Counted from the first letter of the stretch, positions 8,707 to 18,216 are shown. The stretch is DNA of 64,000 nt from an uncultured Lachnospiraceae bacterium (GCA_947246015.1 CAMXQE010000023.1:1-64000), one strand, 5' to 3'. Translations and numbers: made by a program. The notes: generated from the letters alone by a model not told the origin.

Positions 8707-9714
8707 TTATGCCTTTCCTTTATATCTTTTCAGAATCTCTTCCAGATAATCTCTGTACTGTTCCGCCACATTCACCGGTGTAACAATTTTCACCAGTGCG
8801 CCCAGTCCGGCCAGCCAGCCGAAGAACTGGCTGCTGACTGCCACTTCTATCCTTACCAGATAGAGACCTTCCTCTTCTGTTTTCCGGCGGATATCCGTTT
8901 CCCTTCCGAACCGGTCCAGTACGATACCAAGCATACGTTCCGGCATCTCCAGTGTAACGACCGCTTCCTCCCCGCCGAACATACCGAAAGTCCTGTTCGT
9001 ATAAGCGCCGATGTCAAACTGCTTAAAGCTGTCTCCTCCGATTCTGGACATCCCGTCCATCACTTCGATTTTTCCCATCTTGTCCACCCGGTAATGTTTG
9101 ATTCTGTCTGCCGCCCCATCATACGCAATCAGATAATAATTCTCATCCTTACAGGTCAGCGCCCATGGGCTTACCAGATATCGTGCCCCGTCTCTGCGGG
9201 GTTTCCATTCTTTTTCCGGTGTCCACTCCATATAGGCAAATTCTATCTGACAATTGTCCTGAATCGCCCTGTGAATACTGTCCACATTATAATAAATGCT
9301 TTCATTCTCTGTCTTAATCCGCCCCGCCACATACACCTGACGCTGTAACTGCTTTGCTTCATGCTTTCCTGTCAGGTGTTCTATCTTATGGATTAATTCT
9401 CTTGACTTTTTAAGCGTAATAAAACGAAAAGACTGCACCGCATCCACCAAAAGCTTCAATTCCGGCAGTTCGAATCTCCTTCCTGCCAGATAATATCCGC
9501 CTCCCGCCCGCGCCTTTACATAAACAATATCATACCCGAATTTCATCAGCTGTTCCATATCGTTATAAATCGACTTCCGCTCTGCCGAAACATCATATCC
9601 TTCCAGCCTCTTTATCAGTTCCTGCGTAGAAATACAATGCTGTTCATCTGTCTCTTCTTCCAAAATCTTGGCGATATACAGCAGCTTCAGCTTCTGATTG
9701 CCCGTTCTGGCCAC
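8707..9714 (-). CDS. WYL-domain transcriptional regulator
   Basis: A 335-residue protein with an N-terminal winged helix (LLYIAKILEEE...ISTQELIKRL, ERKSIYNDMEQL), a WYL domain in the middle (RYLVSPWALTCKDENYYLIAYD) and a WCX-type C-terminal extension. WYL regulators sense ligands, in some cases nucleic acids or nucleotides, and often control DNA repair or defence genes. Here it is convergent with the SOS polymerase pair and follows a HAD phosphatase gene by 32 bases, with which it may be co-transcribed. GGAGGG precedes the start. Confidence 0.85.
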   Translation of the reverse strand: MARTGNQKLKLLYIAKILEEETDEQHCISTQELIKRLEGYDVSAERKSIYNDMEQLMKFGYDIVYVKARAGGGYYLAGRRFELPELKLLVDAVQSFRFITLKKSRELIHKIEHLTGKHEAKQLQRQVYVAGRIKTENESIYYNVDSIHRAIQDNCQIEFAYMEWTPEKEWKPRRDGARYLVSPWALTCKDENYYLIAYDGAADRIKHYRVDKMGKIEVMDGMSRIGGDSFKQFDIGAYTNRTFGMFGGEEAVVTLEMPERMLGIVLDRFGRETDIRRKTEEEGLYLVRIEVAVSSQFFGWLAGLGALVKIVTPVNVAEQYRDYLEEILKRYKGKA

Positions 9715-9746
9715 CCGTTGTCCCTCCGTTTCATGTTATGCCTGCC

Positions 9747-10454
9747 CTATGTCCTGTCATTTTCAATGCCAAGAATTCCCCGTATTTCGTTCAGATTTCG
9801 TATTTCATAATCAATACGGACTTCGGAAAGATTCTCCAATCCTCCCGGATTATACCAACAGGTCGCGACTCCTGCCCGGTTTCCGCCCAGCATGTCACTG
9901 GTCAGGGAATCCCCTACAATAATTGCCCTCTCCTTCCTGAAACCGGGCATCTGTGCAAAACACCGCTCGAAATATTCCTTCTGAGGCTTCGGCGCCCCTA
10001 TCTGCTCCGAAACAAAAATCCCGTCCACCAGCTTATCCAGACCGGATAACTGCAGTTTCTTCCTTTGCGTCCTGGTCACTCCATTCGTCACTAAATACTG
10101 GCGGCAAACTCCTTTCAGACTCTTTACAAGTTCATAAGAATCATCCTGAAAATAATAAACGCTTCCCAAAGCTTCCGCATATTCTTCCTGAAAAGCTTCT
10201 GCATCCACGCCCGTAATCCCGATTTCCCCAAACAGGGTCTGAAACCGGCCGGTCAAAGCATCCTTTTTCCTGATTTCACCCGTTTCTATCCGTCTCCAGT
10301 ATCCCTCATTGATTATTGAATACCGCTCTACAATCCTGTCATCAACTTCCAGGCCGAACAGTCCGAAGCAATACCGTACCGCGTAGTCCTCCGACCTTTT
10401 AAAGTCGAGCAGCGTCTGGTCCACATCCCACAGAACCGTATCAAACTGCCCCAT
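9747..10454 (-). CDS. HAD hydrolase, YjjG-type nucleotidase
   Basis: A 235-residue haloacid-dehalogenase-family phosphatase. Motif I is LWDVDQTLLDF (nucleophile and acid Asp, about residues 8-18), motif II is LVTNG, motif III is the Lys in GAPKPQKEYF, and motif IV is IIVGDSLTSDMLGG. The YjjG/YfnB type carries the same 'VGDSLTSD' and acts on pyrimidine nucleoside monophosphates, including damaged ones. GGAGG precedes the ATG at 10454. Probably co-transcribed with the WYL regulator. Confidence 0.85.
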   Translation of the reverse strand: MGQFDTVLWDVDQTLLDFKRSEDYAVRYCFGLFGLEVDDRIVERYSIINEGYWRRIETGEIRKKDALTGRFQTLFGEIGITGVDAEAFQEEYAEALGSVYYFQDDSYELVKSLKGVCRQYLVTNGVTRTQRKKLQLSGLDKLVDGIFVSEQIGAPKPQKEYFERCFAQMPGFRKERAIIVGDSLTSDMLGGNRAGVATCWYNPGGLENLSEVRIDYEIRNLNEIRGILGIENDRT

Positions 10455-10530
10455 CACATGCCCTCCTTTGCAATTATAGGCCCCCGGCCCGAGCGCCGCT
10501 TTAGCGTCATATTTTCCCTATACCGGCGTG

Positions 10531-10569
10531 CTTATAACAAAATCGGGTGTCCACATTCCATGGACACCC
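10531..10569 (-). terminator. Rho-independent terminator of the 59-residue protein gene
   Basis: GGGTGTCCA (10545-10553) pairs with TGGACACCC (10561-10569) around a seven-base loop. On the minus strand the hairpin is followed by GATTTTGTTAT. It lies just after the small membrane protein gene and before the HAD gene. Confidence 0.7.
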
Positions 10570-10591
10570 TGCCATCTTTTCCGTATGCGCT

Positions 10592-10771
10592 TTACTTCCC
10601 TGTCTCAACCGTTTCCGGCATCGTCGGCTGCACACCGCCCGATTTCTTAAGGTCCGAACTCTTTCTCCATTTCGCACCAAGAATGCAGGCAACCACTACC
10701 AATGCAACAATTAATACAAACAGCAACAGATAAGACAGAAAAGAATTTATGAACAAAACTAAACTTGCCAT
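10592..10771 (-). CDS. Small single-span membrane protein (59 residues), unknown
   Basis: The frame starts MASLVLFINSF, runs through a hydrophobic segment (about residues 3-32: LVLFINS, YLLLFVLIVALVVVAC) and ends with a short basic then polar tail (GAKWRKSSDLRK, ending ETVETGK). GGAGGG lies eight bases before the ATG, and a strong terminator follows the TAA, so this is a well-bounded gene despite its size. The positive residues after the span suggest the N terminus is outside and the tail cytoplasmic. No family is recognised; a role in an envelope complex is only a guess. Confidence 0.7.
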   Translation of the reverse strand: MASLVLFINSFLSYLLLFVLIVALVVVACILGAKWRKSSDLKKSGGVQPTMPETVETGK

Positions 10772-10841
10772 ACCGATGACCCTCCACTCGTCCCTTTTTT
10801 TGACGGAACCCTTTATGCCGATTCCATCTCTCTGCTATTTA

Positions 10842-11324
10842 TCATACCACTTCTTCTATGAAATCGTCAAGTAGTCCATCCCCATCCGCCGCACTTGTGG
10901 CCAAAAAATCGCATCTTTCATTCTGCGGATGCCCGTCATGCCCTTTTACCCATATGAAACTTACTTTGTGGGGCTTTTTGGCATTTAACAGCCGCTTCCA
11001 TAAATCTATGTTCTTTACGGGTTTGTTCCCGCTGGTCTTCCAGTTCTTTTTCAGCCAGCCGTCTATCCAATGGCTGTTGAATGCATCCGTCACATATTTG
11101 GAATCGGATATCACTTCTACCTCGCATGGTTTGTTCAATGCTTCCAGCCCTACGATAACCGCCATCAGTTCCATCCGGTTATTGGTCGTCTTTTTATAGC
11201 CGGCCGAATATTCCCGCTCATGAAGTATTCCCTTCCCATCCACATAATGCAGTATGGTACCATAACCGCCCGGTCCCTCCGGATTCCCTCTGGCCGCGCC
11301 GTCCGTATAGATTGTCACTTTCAT
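10842..11324 (-). CDS. rnhA: Ribonuclease HI
   Basis: A 160-residue RNase HI that cuts the RNA strand of RNA:DNA hybrids. The DEDD active site is complete: Asp in [13 protein letters not shown], Glu in NNRMELMAV, Asp in VISDSKYV and Asp in ERCDFLA, with the usual His loop ([10 protein letters not shown]). GGGAGG precedes the ATG at 11324, giving the typical start MKVTIYTDG; an upstream ATG at 11360, twelve codons earlier, is an alternative. It lies downstream of the MutS-family gene on the same strand. RNase HII is encoded separately at 39727-40506. Confidence 0.92.
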   Translation of the reverse strand: MKVTIYTDGAARGNPEGPGGYGTILHYVDGKGILHEREYSAGYKKTTNNRMELMAVIVGLEALNKPCEVEVISDSKYVTDAFNSHWIDGWLKKNWKTSGNKPVKNIDLWKRLLNAKKPHKVSFIWVKGHDGHPQNERCDFLATSAADGDGLLDDFIEEVV

Positions 11325-11367
11325 GTTGCCATTCCTCCCATTCATCGTTTCTGTGTTCATCCGTTTC

Positions 11368-13050
11368 CTACGACCATGAACCGGTCTTTAAAAAATGTTC
11401 CGCCTGCTTTTCAGCCTCCTCAATAATGTTTTCTTCATACCCCATCACACCTAACAGCCGGATAGCATTACGGGTCGTTGCACGCCCTTTTCTCAGCCGG
11501 TAGTTAAATACTACATCATCCTCTTCGATTTCTTCCTCAAAATGATAGTTATTATAAGATTCCTCCAGCAGATGCGTCAGTTCAATATCATGGGTCGCCG
11601 CAAAACAAAGCACGTTCCTTCCTGCAAGGCTTTTCAATATCTGCGTGGAAGCCGCAATCCTCTCTACGGTATTCGTACCGCGCAGCACCTCATCCACAAA
11701 ACAGAGCACAGGTCGTCCGCTGTCCGCAGAATCATTCAGAATACGCTTTAAAGATTTGATTTCCACAATATAATAACTGTCTCCGCCCGCCAAATCGTCT
11801 CTCAGCGCCATAGAGGACATAATCCGGTACAGGCCGCCGCTGTAACTGTCCGCCATGCAGGTATGCACCGTCTGCGCCAGAATAGCATTGATTGCCACGG
11901 TTTTTAAGAACGTGGATTTCCCGGATGCATTGGAACCGGTTAACAACACCCCCCGCTCTGTCATAATATGGTTCTTCACCGGATTTTCTATCATGGGATG
12001 ATAAGCATTTTCTATTTTTAATTTCCTGCCTTCATGAAACTGCGGCAGACACCATACATCCTTTGAGGCCCTGAAACATCCAATCGCAATAACCGCCTCC
12101 ATAGAGCCGGTCAGTGTAATCATCCGGTCGATTTCGGAACTGTTTTTCCTTACCTCCGCCAGCATATTGTTGAATTTAATCAAATCAATGTGGAAAATCA
12201 TCCGCACATAATCCAAAAGCACCTCCAGCGGATTACCGGATGAACCTATGCGGGATGCCGACATCAGGATAGAAGAACCGGATTTGAATTTCCCCATTTT
12301 CTTCAGACATCCTTTTAATTCTGCCAGTTCTTTTTCAAAAACCGGCGCCGGAATCTTCTCCAGGTCTTCCACATTCCTTAACAACCGCAAAATATACCCG
12401 AAACTGGTAAGATACGGGTCGATTTCATTCTTCGTTTTAAAATAGGCGATGATATTGCGGCTCATCACCACTACCAGCGCAATCACTCCTATCTGTACGG
12501 ACACGAGCATACACAGCAGGGAAGCGGCAATGGCCAGATGCCCCAGATAATGCTTTCCGTTACTCCTTTCACCCAATAAATCCAAATAATGCAGGTAATC
12601 GTAAATGGAATATTTTCCGGTCTTTCCAATCTGTGCAAAAAGTGTCTGGTATTTTACACGTTTCTCCGCATTTTCTGAAAAATACCGTACTTTCTGTTCC
12701 AGTTCCTCCAGGCTTTCCCCATTCTGCACAGGCGTACGCAGCAGATAATACAGATAATCTTCCCCCGCGGCAGAATAAGTATGGTTCATCTGCCGGAACA
12801 CCCCGTCCATATTCAGGTCATTCCACGTAATATCATCAATATGGAAACCATCCGCCTCATGTTCCCTGAAATAACGGGAGATTTTCTCCATTTCCTCCGG
12901 CTTATACTCCTCCCGCTCCCGCAGCACTCCGTAATTTTCCCGGAGCCATTTCACAAAATCAGCTTTCCTCTTATGGTCATCATACAGCCCTTTCAGCATA
13001 ATCAATGCAATAACAGCAAATATCGCTAATACCAACACTATATATTCCAT
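11368..13050 (-). CDS. Membrane-anchored MutS-family ATPase
   Basis: A 560-residue protein with a hydrophobic N-terminal segment (about residues 2-20) and a further pair of hydrophobic stretches near 170-205, then a MutS core and ATPase domain: Walker [14 protein letters not shown] (about 370-382), Walker [13 protein letters not shown], and the ATHDIEL switch. The mismatch-recognition domain of MutS1 and the Smr nuclease of MutS2 are absent. Such short membrane-associated MutS paralogues occur in Bacteroidetes and Firmicutes, and their function is not settled. The start overlaps the end of the metallo-hydrolase gene. Confidence 0.85.
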   Translation of the reverse strand: MEYIVLVLAIFAVIALIMLKGLYDDHKRKADFVKWLRENYGVLREREEYKPEEMEKISRYFREHEADGFHIDDITWNDLNMDGVFRQMNHTYSAAGEDYLYYLLRTPVQNGESLEELEQKVRYFSENAEKRVKYQTLFAQIGKTGKYSIYDYLHYLDLLGERSNGKHYLGHLAIAASLLCMLVSVQIGVIALVVVMSRNIIAYFKTKNEIDPYLTSFGYILRLLRNVEDLEKIPAPVFEKELAELKGCLKKMGKFKSGSSILMSASRIGSSGNPLEVLLDYVRMIFHIDLIKFNNMLAEVRKNSSEIDRMITLTGSMEAVIAIGCFRASKDVWCLPQFHEGRKLKIENAYHPMIENPVKNHIMTERGVLLTGSNASGKSTFLKTVAINAILAQTVHTCMADSYSGGLYRIMSSMALRDDLAGGDSYYIVEIKSLKRILNDSADSGRPVLCFVDEVLRGTNTVERIAASTQILKSLAGRNVLCFAATHDIELTHLLEESYNNYHFEEEIEEDDVVFNYRLRKGRATTRNAIRLLGVMGYEENIIEEAEKQAEHFLKTGSWS

Positions 13051-13769
13051 AGTTCGAACTCCTGTCCCGCTTCCCGGATATCCATAATCCGCTCCCGGTT
13101 TTTATTTCCCGTCCCTGTCTTTTTATATTGCTCTATCGTCTCATATTTTTCCCACAAATGCATGGGGAATACATACCTGGCGTTCACCTGTTCCAAAAAA
13201 TAATCCATCCCCCAGCCGCAGGCTCCTTCCAGCCGTGGGTCCAATACCACAAAAGCAACGTCAAGGGAAAGCTCCTTCATGGAATCGATTTCCCTTTTAT
13301 AATCTTTCTCCATATTCTCGTTAAAGGGATACGGTTCCCCTTCCCAATGCCACCAGTTCAAATCGCCGGCATGATAAATGGAATACCCTTCCGCCCGGAC
13401 GATAAAAGCCACTCCCTCATCGGTGGAACGCTGGGTGCGCACCAAAATCCCGTTATGTTCCAATACCTTGTTCTTTCCTGTATTTGTCATTTTTTCTTTT
13501 AAAGAAGGCTGTATTCCATTTCTTTCCAGATATTTTTCATTCAGTCTGATATCGCTTCCGAGGAAAAAATGTATGTTTTCATACCGCCTGGCCAAATCAA
13601 AGATTCTAATATTAAAATGGTCCTGATGCTTGTGGGAGGCAAATACATATACCGCCTTGTTCTTTTCCCACTCAGGCAGCCTGCCCTTATAATAATCAAA
13701 CAACAGCACACAGGTTTCCAATTCAACGGAAAATCCGCTGTGATATAAATATGTTACCTTCATACCCAT
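13038..13769 (-). CDS. Metallo-beta-lactamase-fold hydrolase (UlaG/YtkL-like)
   Basis: A 243-residue MBL-fold protein. The metal site is visible as SHKHQDHFN (HxHxDH), IYHAGDLNWW and a late His (YVFPMHLWEKY). The start MGMKVTYLYHSGFSVE is typical of the 'L-ascorbate lactonase-like' branch, whose substrates are mostly unknown. AAAGG lies eight bases before the ATG at 13769; the ATG at 13763 is an alternative, and the frame further upstream overlaps a large hairpin. The last codons overlap the MutS-family gene, so the two are translationally coupled. Confidence 0.8.
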   Translation of the reverse strand: MGMKVTYLYHSGFSVELETCVLLFDYYKGRLPEWEKNKAVYVFASHKHQDHFNIRIFDLARRYENIHFFLGSDIRLNEKYLERNGIQPSLKEKMTNTGKNKVLEHNGILVRTQRSTDEGVAFIVRAEGYSIYHAGDLNWWHWEGEPYPFNENMEKDYKREIDSMKELSLDVAFVVLDPRLEGACGWGMDYFLEQVNARYVFPMHLWEKYETIEQYKKTGTGNKNRERIMDIREAGQEFELWNI

Positions 13770-13787
13770 CCATTCTGCCTTTACATT

Positions 13788-13822
13788 CCTGTCGCCCATG
13801 TTTCTTTTCCATGGGCGACAGG
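13788..13822. terminator. 13-pair perfect hairpin between permease and metallo-hydrolase genes
   Basis: CCTGTCGCCCATG (13788-13800) and CATGGGCGACAGG (13810-13822) pair perfectly around a nine-base loop. The T-run (TTTTTTT, 13831-13837) follows on the plus strand, whereas the genes on both sides run on the minus strand, where the hairpin is not followed by U. It may reduce rather than stop read-through from the permease gene or protect an RNA 3' end. Confidence 0.5.
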
Positions 13823-13834
13823 TTGAACGTTTTT

Positions 13835-15205
13835 TTATAAGAAAATGTATTTCAAAATAAACAACACAGTCAGAACATACATAAGCACACTGACTTTCTT
13901 TTCTTTTGCCTTGCCGGTAATCAGGCAGAGCAGAGTCCATGAAATCACACCGACAGCAATTCCTTCGGAAATGCTGTATGCTAAAGGCATGGCAATGATA
14001 CAGAGAAACGCAGGAATCGCATCCGTCATATCGTCAAAATCAATCTTTACCACAGAACCCATCATGTAAAATCCTACGATAATCAACGCCGGAGCCGTTG
14101 CAAAAGAAGGAATGGTTAAAAACAGCGGCGAGAATATCAAAGCCAGCAGGAACAGCAATCCCGTAGTAACCGCCGTCAGACCGGTTCTTCCGCCTTCCGT
14201 TACGCCGGAAGCGCTTTCCACAAACGTAGTAGTAGTGGAAGTACCAAGCAGTGCGCCTACGCTGGTAGCCACAGCATCCGCCATCAAAGCGCCTTTGATT
14301 TTCGGCAGTTTTCCATTTTTGTCCAGCATATCCGCTTTGGAAGATACTCCGATTAAAGTGCCCAGCGTATCAAATAAATCCACGAACAGGAAGGAAAAGA
14401 TAACGACAATAAAGTCCAATAATTTTATCGAAGAAAAATCTGCTTTGAATACCTGTCCGAATGTATTCCCTATCGCCGTAAAATCAAAACTTACAATCGC
14501 ATGAGGAATGGTGGAATACCATCCGGCGTCCGGATTCGGCACATACAGTCCCACCAGCTCACAGAGAATACCAAGAATCCATGTAGCAAGAATCCCGAAC
14601 AAAATCCCGCCTTTTATCTTAAGAATCAGCAGAACTGCCGTAATCAGCACACCAATCAATGCCAGCAGCGCCGTAATTCCCACTGTAGAGAACTCCTCTC
14701 CCGCAAATTTCTGATAAGTCAGCAGCGTGGAATCGTCATTGATGATAATCTTCGCATTCTGCAATCCGATGAATGCAATGAAAAGTCCGATACCCACACT
14801 CACCGCCGATTTTAACGTCATGGGAATCGCATTAAAGATTGCTTCCCGCACATTGGTAAGGGAAAGCACAATAAAAATCAGGCCCTCTACAAATACCGCC
14901 AGCAAAGCAATCTGCCAGGAATATCCCATCTGCCCCACTACAGTAAAGGCAAAATAAGCATTTAACCCCATTCCGGGCGCCAGCGCAAACGGATAGTTGG
15001 CAAACAATGCCATCAGCAGGGTACCGATGAAAGAAGCAAGCGCCGTGGCAATCAGCACCGCATTCTTATCCATTCCCGACGCGGAAAGGATATTGGGGTT
15101 TACCGCCAATATGTACGCCATCGTCATGAAAGTTGTGATACCTGCCATAACTTCGGTTTTCACATCGGTCCGGTTCTCCCGTAGTTTAAAAAATTTCTCC
15201 AGCAT
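13835..15205 (-). CDS. NCS2-family purine permease (AzgA/PbuG type)
   Basis: A 456-residue, twelve-span inner-membrane permease of the AzgA-like branch, which imports adenine, guanine or hypoxanthine with protons. It starts MLEKFFKLRENRTDVKTE and then GITTFMTMAYILAVNP, both hallmarks of this branch; GTSTTTTFVESASGVTEGGRTGLT is a second one in the middle. It ends a run of purine/pyrimidine salvage genes. No purine riboswitch was seen in the 103 bases upstream. The exact base specificity is not readable. Confidence 0.9.
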   Translation of the reverse strand: MLEKFFKLRENRTDVKTEVMAGITTFMTMAYILAVNPNILSASGMDKNAVLIATALASFIGTLLMALFANYPFALAPGMGLNAYFAFTVVGQMGYSWQIALLAVFVEGLIFIVLSLTNVREAIFNAIPMTLKSAVSVGIGLFIAFIGLQNAKIIINDDSTLLTYQKFAGEEFSTVGITALLALIGVLITAVLLILKIKGGILFGILATWILGILCELVGLYVPNPDAGWYSTIPHAIVSFDFTAIGNTFGQVFKADFSSIKLLDFIVVIFSFLFVDLFDTLGTLIGVSSKADMLDKNGKLPKIKGALMADAVATSVGALLGTSTTTTFVESASGVTEGGRTGLTAVTTGLLFLLALIFSPLFLTIPSFATAPALIIVGFYMMGSVVKIDFDDMTDAIPAFLCIIAMPLAYSISEGIAVGVISWTLLCLITGKAKEKKVSVLMYVLTVLFILKYIFL

Positions 15206-15308
15206 ATCTCCTTAAACCTCCTACATAAATTTATGTGTTGCCATTTATCTATGACTGAAAGGCATGACTGCCTGCCAATCCAACCTCAAAAAGCCTGAAA
15301 TTTTGACT

Positions 15309-16616
15309 CTAATTTTTTAATCTTCCGATAATCTCATTTGCTTTTGCATAAATGTCTTCCGGCTCTTCCCCTGTATAAAATACCCCGTCGCGGTAACGGA
15401 TTTTTCCGTGAATCATCGTCATTTTCACATTCTGTTTGCTTCCGCTGTATACAATATTTTTTTCGATGTAATTCAAAGGCTGCATATTCGGCTGGTGCAA
15501 ATCAATCAGAATCATATCCGCCAGTTTCCCTTTGGCAAGCACGTCCGCATCCGCAAGCCCCATTGCCTCCGCCCCGTTCACCGTCGCCATCTTTAATACA
15601 TCCTCTGCATCCACTGCGGAAGCATCCTGTTCCTTTACCTTCGCCAGTCCTGTAACCAAGAACATTTCACGGAACATATCCAGACAGTTGTTGCTTGCCG
15701 GTCCGTCCGTCCCAATGGCAATATTCAGCCCCTTTTCCAAAAACTGCTGTATGGGTGCAATCCCGCTGGCAAGTTTCAGATTCGATGCCGGATTCGTAAT
15801 AACGCTTACCTTTTTCTCCTTAAAAAGCTCCATTTCCTCCGGCGTCAGCCACACACAATGATAAGCCCCACCGCCATATGCAAACATCTCAATCGAATCC
15901 AAAAACATTCCCGGCGTCATACCATAACGTTCTACACACCCGTCAACCTCGCTTTTTGTTTCGGACAAATGCATATAAACCGGTGCTTTCAGCCTTCCCG
16001 CAAGGTCTGCAATCTTCTCCATCAATTCTCTGGAACAGGTATACTCTGCATGGAATCCCAGCCGGAACGAAAGCAGCGGGTCTTTTCCGTTCAGTTCTCC
16101 ATACCATTTCTCCAAAAGTTCCGCAGACTGGCTGAAATTATTCACGCCGCCCGTCTGCACGCAGCGCATCCCCATCTCACTGCACGCCCTGCCGATGCTC
16201 TCCGGCGTCAGGTACATATCAAATATGGACGTAATCCCACTGGTCAGATATTCCAAAACCGCCAGTTTCGTCAAATGGTAAATATCCTCTTCCGTCAGCT
16301 TTGCCTCAATGGGAAAAACCTGCTCATTCAGCCATGCGTGCAGCGGCAAATCATCTGCATAAGAACGCAGAAGCGTCATACCGGAATGGGTATGGGCATC
16401 TTTAAAACCGGGCATAAGCAGATTGCCCTTACAGTCGATTTCCTCATCCCATATCATACATGTCGGCCCGCCGTTTTGGAAAATTTGTTCCTTCTCCATA
16501 CCAGACCCGTTCCCCACATATAAAATCCGCTCATCTTTCACCCATACTTCTCCTTCCAATATGGGCTTGTCCTTTTCCATCGTCAACACTTTTGCATTAT
16601 AAAAACGAATGTTCAT
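15309..16616 (-). CDS. mtaD: Amidohydrolase, MTA/SAH deaminase-like
   Basis: A 435-residue amidohydrolase-superfamily protein. Metal and substrate motifs are LMPGFKDAHTHSGMTLLRSYADDLPL (His pair near residue 60), HLSETKSEVDGC, and the late NPASNLKLASG and IGTDGPASNNCLDM. This pattern fits 5'-methylthioadenosine/S-adenosylhomocysteine deaminase, which makes the inosine analogues. Other adenosine-type or guanine deaminases share much of it. AAAGGCGAAGCA precedes the ATG at 16616; the frame continues upstream without a binding site. It lies between cytidine deaminase and the purine permease. Confidence 0.85.
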   Translation of the reverse strand: MNIRFYNAKVLTMEKDKPILEGEVWVKDERILYVGNGSGMEKEQIFQNGGPTCMIWDEEIDCKGNLLMPGFKDAHTHSGMTLLRSYADDLPLHAWLNEQVFPIEAKLTEEDIYHLTKLAVLEYLTSGITSIFDMYLTPESIGRACSEMGMRCVQTGGVNNFSQSAELLEKWYGELNGKDPLLSFRLGFHAEYTCSRELMEKIADLAGRLKAPVYMHLSETKSEVDGCVERYGMTPGMFLDSIEMFAYGGGAYHCVWLTPEEMELFKEKKVSVITNPASNLKLASGIAPIQQFLEKGLNIAIGTDGPASNNCLDMFREMFLVTGLAKVKEQDASAVDAEDVLKMATVNGAEAMGLADADVLAKGKLADMILIDLHQPNMQPLNYIEKNIVYSGSKQNVKMTMIHGKIRYRDGVFYTGEEPEDIYAKANEIIGRLKN

Positions 16617-16722
16617 TGCTTCGCCTTTCCATTTTTCTGTTATTTTCCACATAATCTGTAAAAATATTATACAAAACCACGGCAGTGGGGCAAATGTACC
16701 GCCTCCGGCAGATTTGCACAGG

Positions 16723-17148
16723 TCATAACGGCAGATTTGCCGCCCCAAAACTGTCCGGCAGCAGTTCGCTCAGGGTTTTTACGCAATATTCTCCCGCCAT
16801 GTTTGCCATTATCACATCAAATTCCTCCGGACGGCAGAACTCCGCCATCACCTGACGGCAGACGCCGCAAGGCGCAGCATACTGACCGCTATCCGTCTCA
16901 CCCGCTCCCACAACGGCAATTGCCAGGAAAGAACGCTCTCCCTCGCTCACTGCCTTGAAAAATGCAGTGCGCTCCGCACAGTTGCTCGGTCCGTAAGCGG
17001 CATTTTCAATATTGCATCCGGTATAGACACTGCCCGACTCCGTTAACAAAGCCGCCCCTACCCGGAAACGGGAATAGGGTGCATAGGCGTTCTCCCGCGC
17101 CTCCAATGCTTTTTTCACCAACATATCCGCTGTTTCCTTCTGTACCAT
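16723..17148 (-). CDS. cdd: Cytidine deaminase
   Basis: A 141-residue tetrameric-type cytidine deaminase converting (deoxy)cytidine to (deoxy)uridine. The zinc site is CNIENAAYGPSNCAERTA (about 53-70, with the catalytic Glu) and PCGVCRQVM (about 97-105). Length is normal. It sits downstream of purine nucleoside phosphorylase, separated by a 146-base AT-rich spacer full of tandem repeats. Confidence 0.95.
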   Translation of the reverse strand: MVQKETADMLVKKALEARENAYAPYSRFRVGAALLTESGSVYTGCNIENAAYGPSNCAERTAFFKAVSEGERSFLAIAVVGAGETDSGQYAAPCGVCRQVMAEFCRPEEFDVIMANMAGEYCVKTLSELLPDSFGAANLPL

Positions 17149-17200
17149 ACTGTTGTATCCTTTCCGGCATTAAAATTTTTAACCTTAACATCCCAAACCC

Positions 17201-17310
17201 AAAATTTCTTAATCTAAAATTCTTAATCTAAAATTTTTTAATCTAAAATTTTTTAATTTAAAATTTCTTGTCTAAAACTTCTTTACCTGCTTACCTAAAA
17301 CTTCTTTACC
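17201..17310 (-). repeat. Tandem repeats at the 3' end of the PNP gene
   Basis: Five copies of a 14-16 base AT-rich unit (AAAATTTTTTAATCT type, 17201-17276) are followed by two copies of AAAACTTCTTTACC (17274-17287 and 17297-17310) set 23 bases apart. The right-hand copy encodes the last residues (KKF) and stop of the phosphorylase, so the end of the gene has been duplicated into the spacer. Confidence 0.75.
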
Positions 17311-18116
17311 GATTCCGCCACCAGTTTTGTAAACAATGGCGCTGCCTTGTCCGCTGCTTCCTGCACTTCTTTATGGGTCAGCGGATTTTCCGTCATACCA
17401 GCCGCCAGATTGCAGACACAGGAAATTCCGCAAATGCGCATTCCCATGTGGTTTGCCGCTATTGCTTCCACCACCGTACTCATGCCTACGGCATCCCCGC
17501 CAAGGGCGCGTGTCATCCGGATTTCCGCCGGAGACTCAAAAGAAGGCCCCGTAAACTGTACATACACACCCTCTTTCATGGAAATTCCATGCTCCCTCGC
17601 CGTCTGTCTTAAAATCTCCTGCAGTTCTTTATCATACACCGTACTCATATCCGGAAAACGGGTTCCTAATTCCTCAATATTGGGTCCGATTAAAGGATTA
17701 GGGGCAAAAACGGAAATATGGTCTGTAATCATCATCAGGTCCCCCGCCTGGAAACTTTCATTCACACCGCCTGACGCATTGGTCAGGAACAGAATCTCCG
17801 CCCCCATCAGTTTCATCAGCCGTGTCGGAAGCACCACATCCCCGATGGGATATCCTTCATAATAATGTACCCTGCCTTTCATGCATACAACCGGAACTTC
17901 GCCCAATGTGCCGAAAATAAATTTCCCTGCATGTCCCGGCACGGTGGATACCGGAAATTCCTCTATTTCATGATAAGAAAGCTCCTCTTCCACCTTTATG
18001 GTATCCGCAAAATCCCCAAGACCGGACCCCAGCACAATTGCCACCCTCGGCTTAAAATCAATTTTTTTCCGGAAACTCTCATAACAACGCATCAGTTTCT
18101 CATAATCTTTATTCAT
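17295..18116 (-). CDS. punA: Purine nucleoside phosphorylase (trimeric type)
   Basis: A 273-residue PNP that splits (deoxy)inosine and guanosine with phosphate into base and (deoxy)ribose-1-phosphate. Visible motifs are the phosphate loop VLGSGLGDF (about 28-36), KGRVHYYEGY, FLTNASGGVN and the base-pocket stretch GPSFESPAEIRM and DAVGMSTV. Its promoter leads the salvage genes cdd, mtaD-like and permease in the same direction, which together would recycle nucleosides. The last codons lie in a tandem duplication. Confidence 0.93.
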   Translation of the reverse strand: MNKDYEKLMRCYESFRKKIDFKPRVAIVLGSGLGDFADTIKVEEELSYHEIEEFPVSTVPGHAGKFIFGTLGEVPVVCMKGRVHYYEGYPIGDVVLPTRLMKLMGAEILFLTNASGGVNESFQAGDLMMITDHISVFAPNPLIGPNIEELGTRFPDMSTVYDKELQEILRQTAREHGISMKEGVYVQFTGPSFESPAEIRMTRALGGDAVGMSTVVEAIAANHMGMRICGISCVCNLAAGMTENPLTHKEVQEAADKAAPLFTKLVAESVKKF

Positions 18117-18187
18117 TTCCTGTCCCTCCTGCCCTTTGGATTTCCCGTAAATACGTTACCTTCTTCCCATAGTGTTCCAATATAGTT

Positions 18188-18216
18188 AATATAACATGAG
18201 TACCGGAAAAAGGCAA
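18188..18216 (-). promoter_or_regulatory. SigA-type promoter of the nucleoside salvage genes
   Basis: On the minus strand TTGCCT (18211-18216) and TATATT (18188-18193) are separated by exactly 17 bases, about 70 bases upstream of the PNP start. Confidence 0.6.

Noticed and set aside
13770-13940. Longer N-terminal form of the metallo-hydrolase
   Set aside because: The extension overlaps the permease gene end and a 13-pair hairpin; the family start is at 13769 or 13763.
15206-15308. Purine riboswitch upstream of the permease gene
   Set aside because: None of the conserved riboswitch loop sequences was found in the 103 bases.
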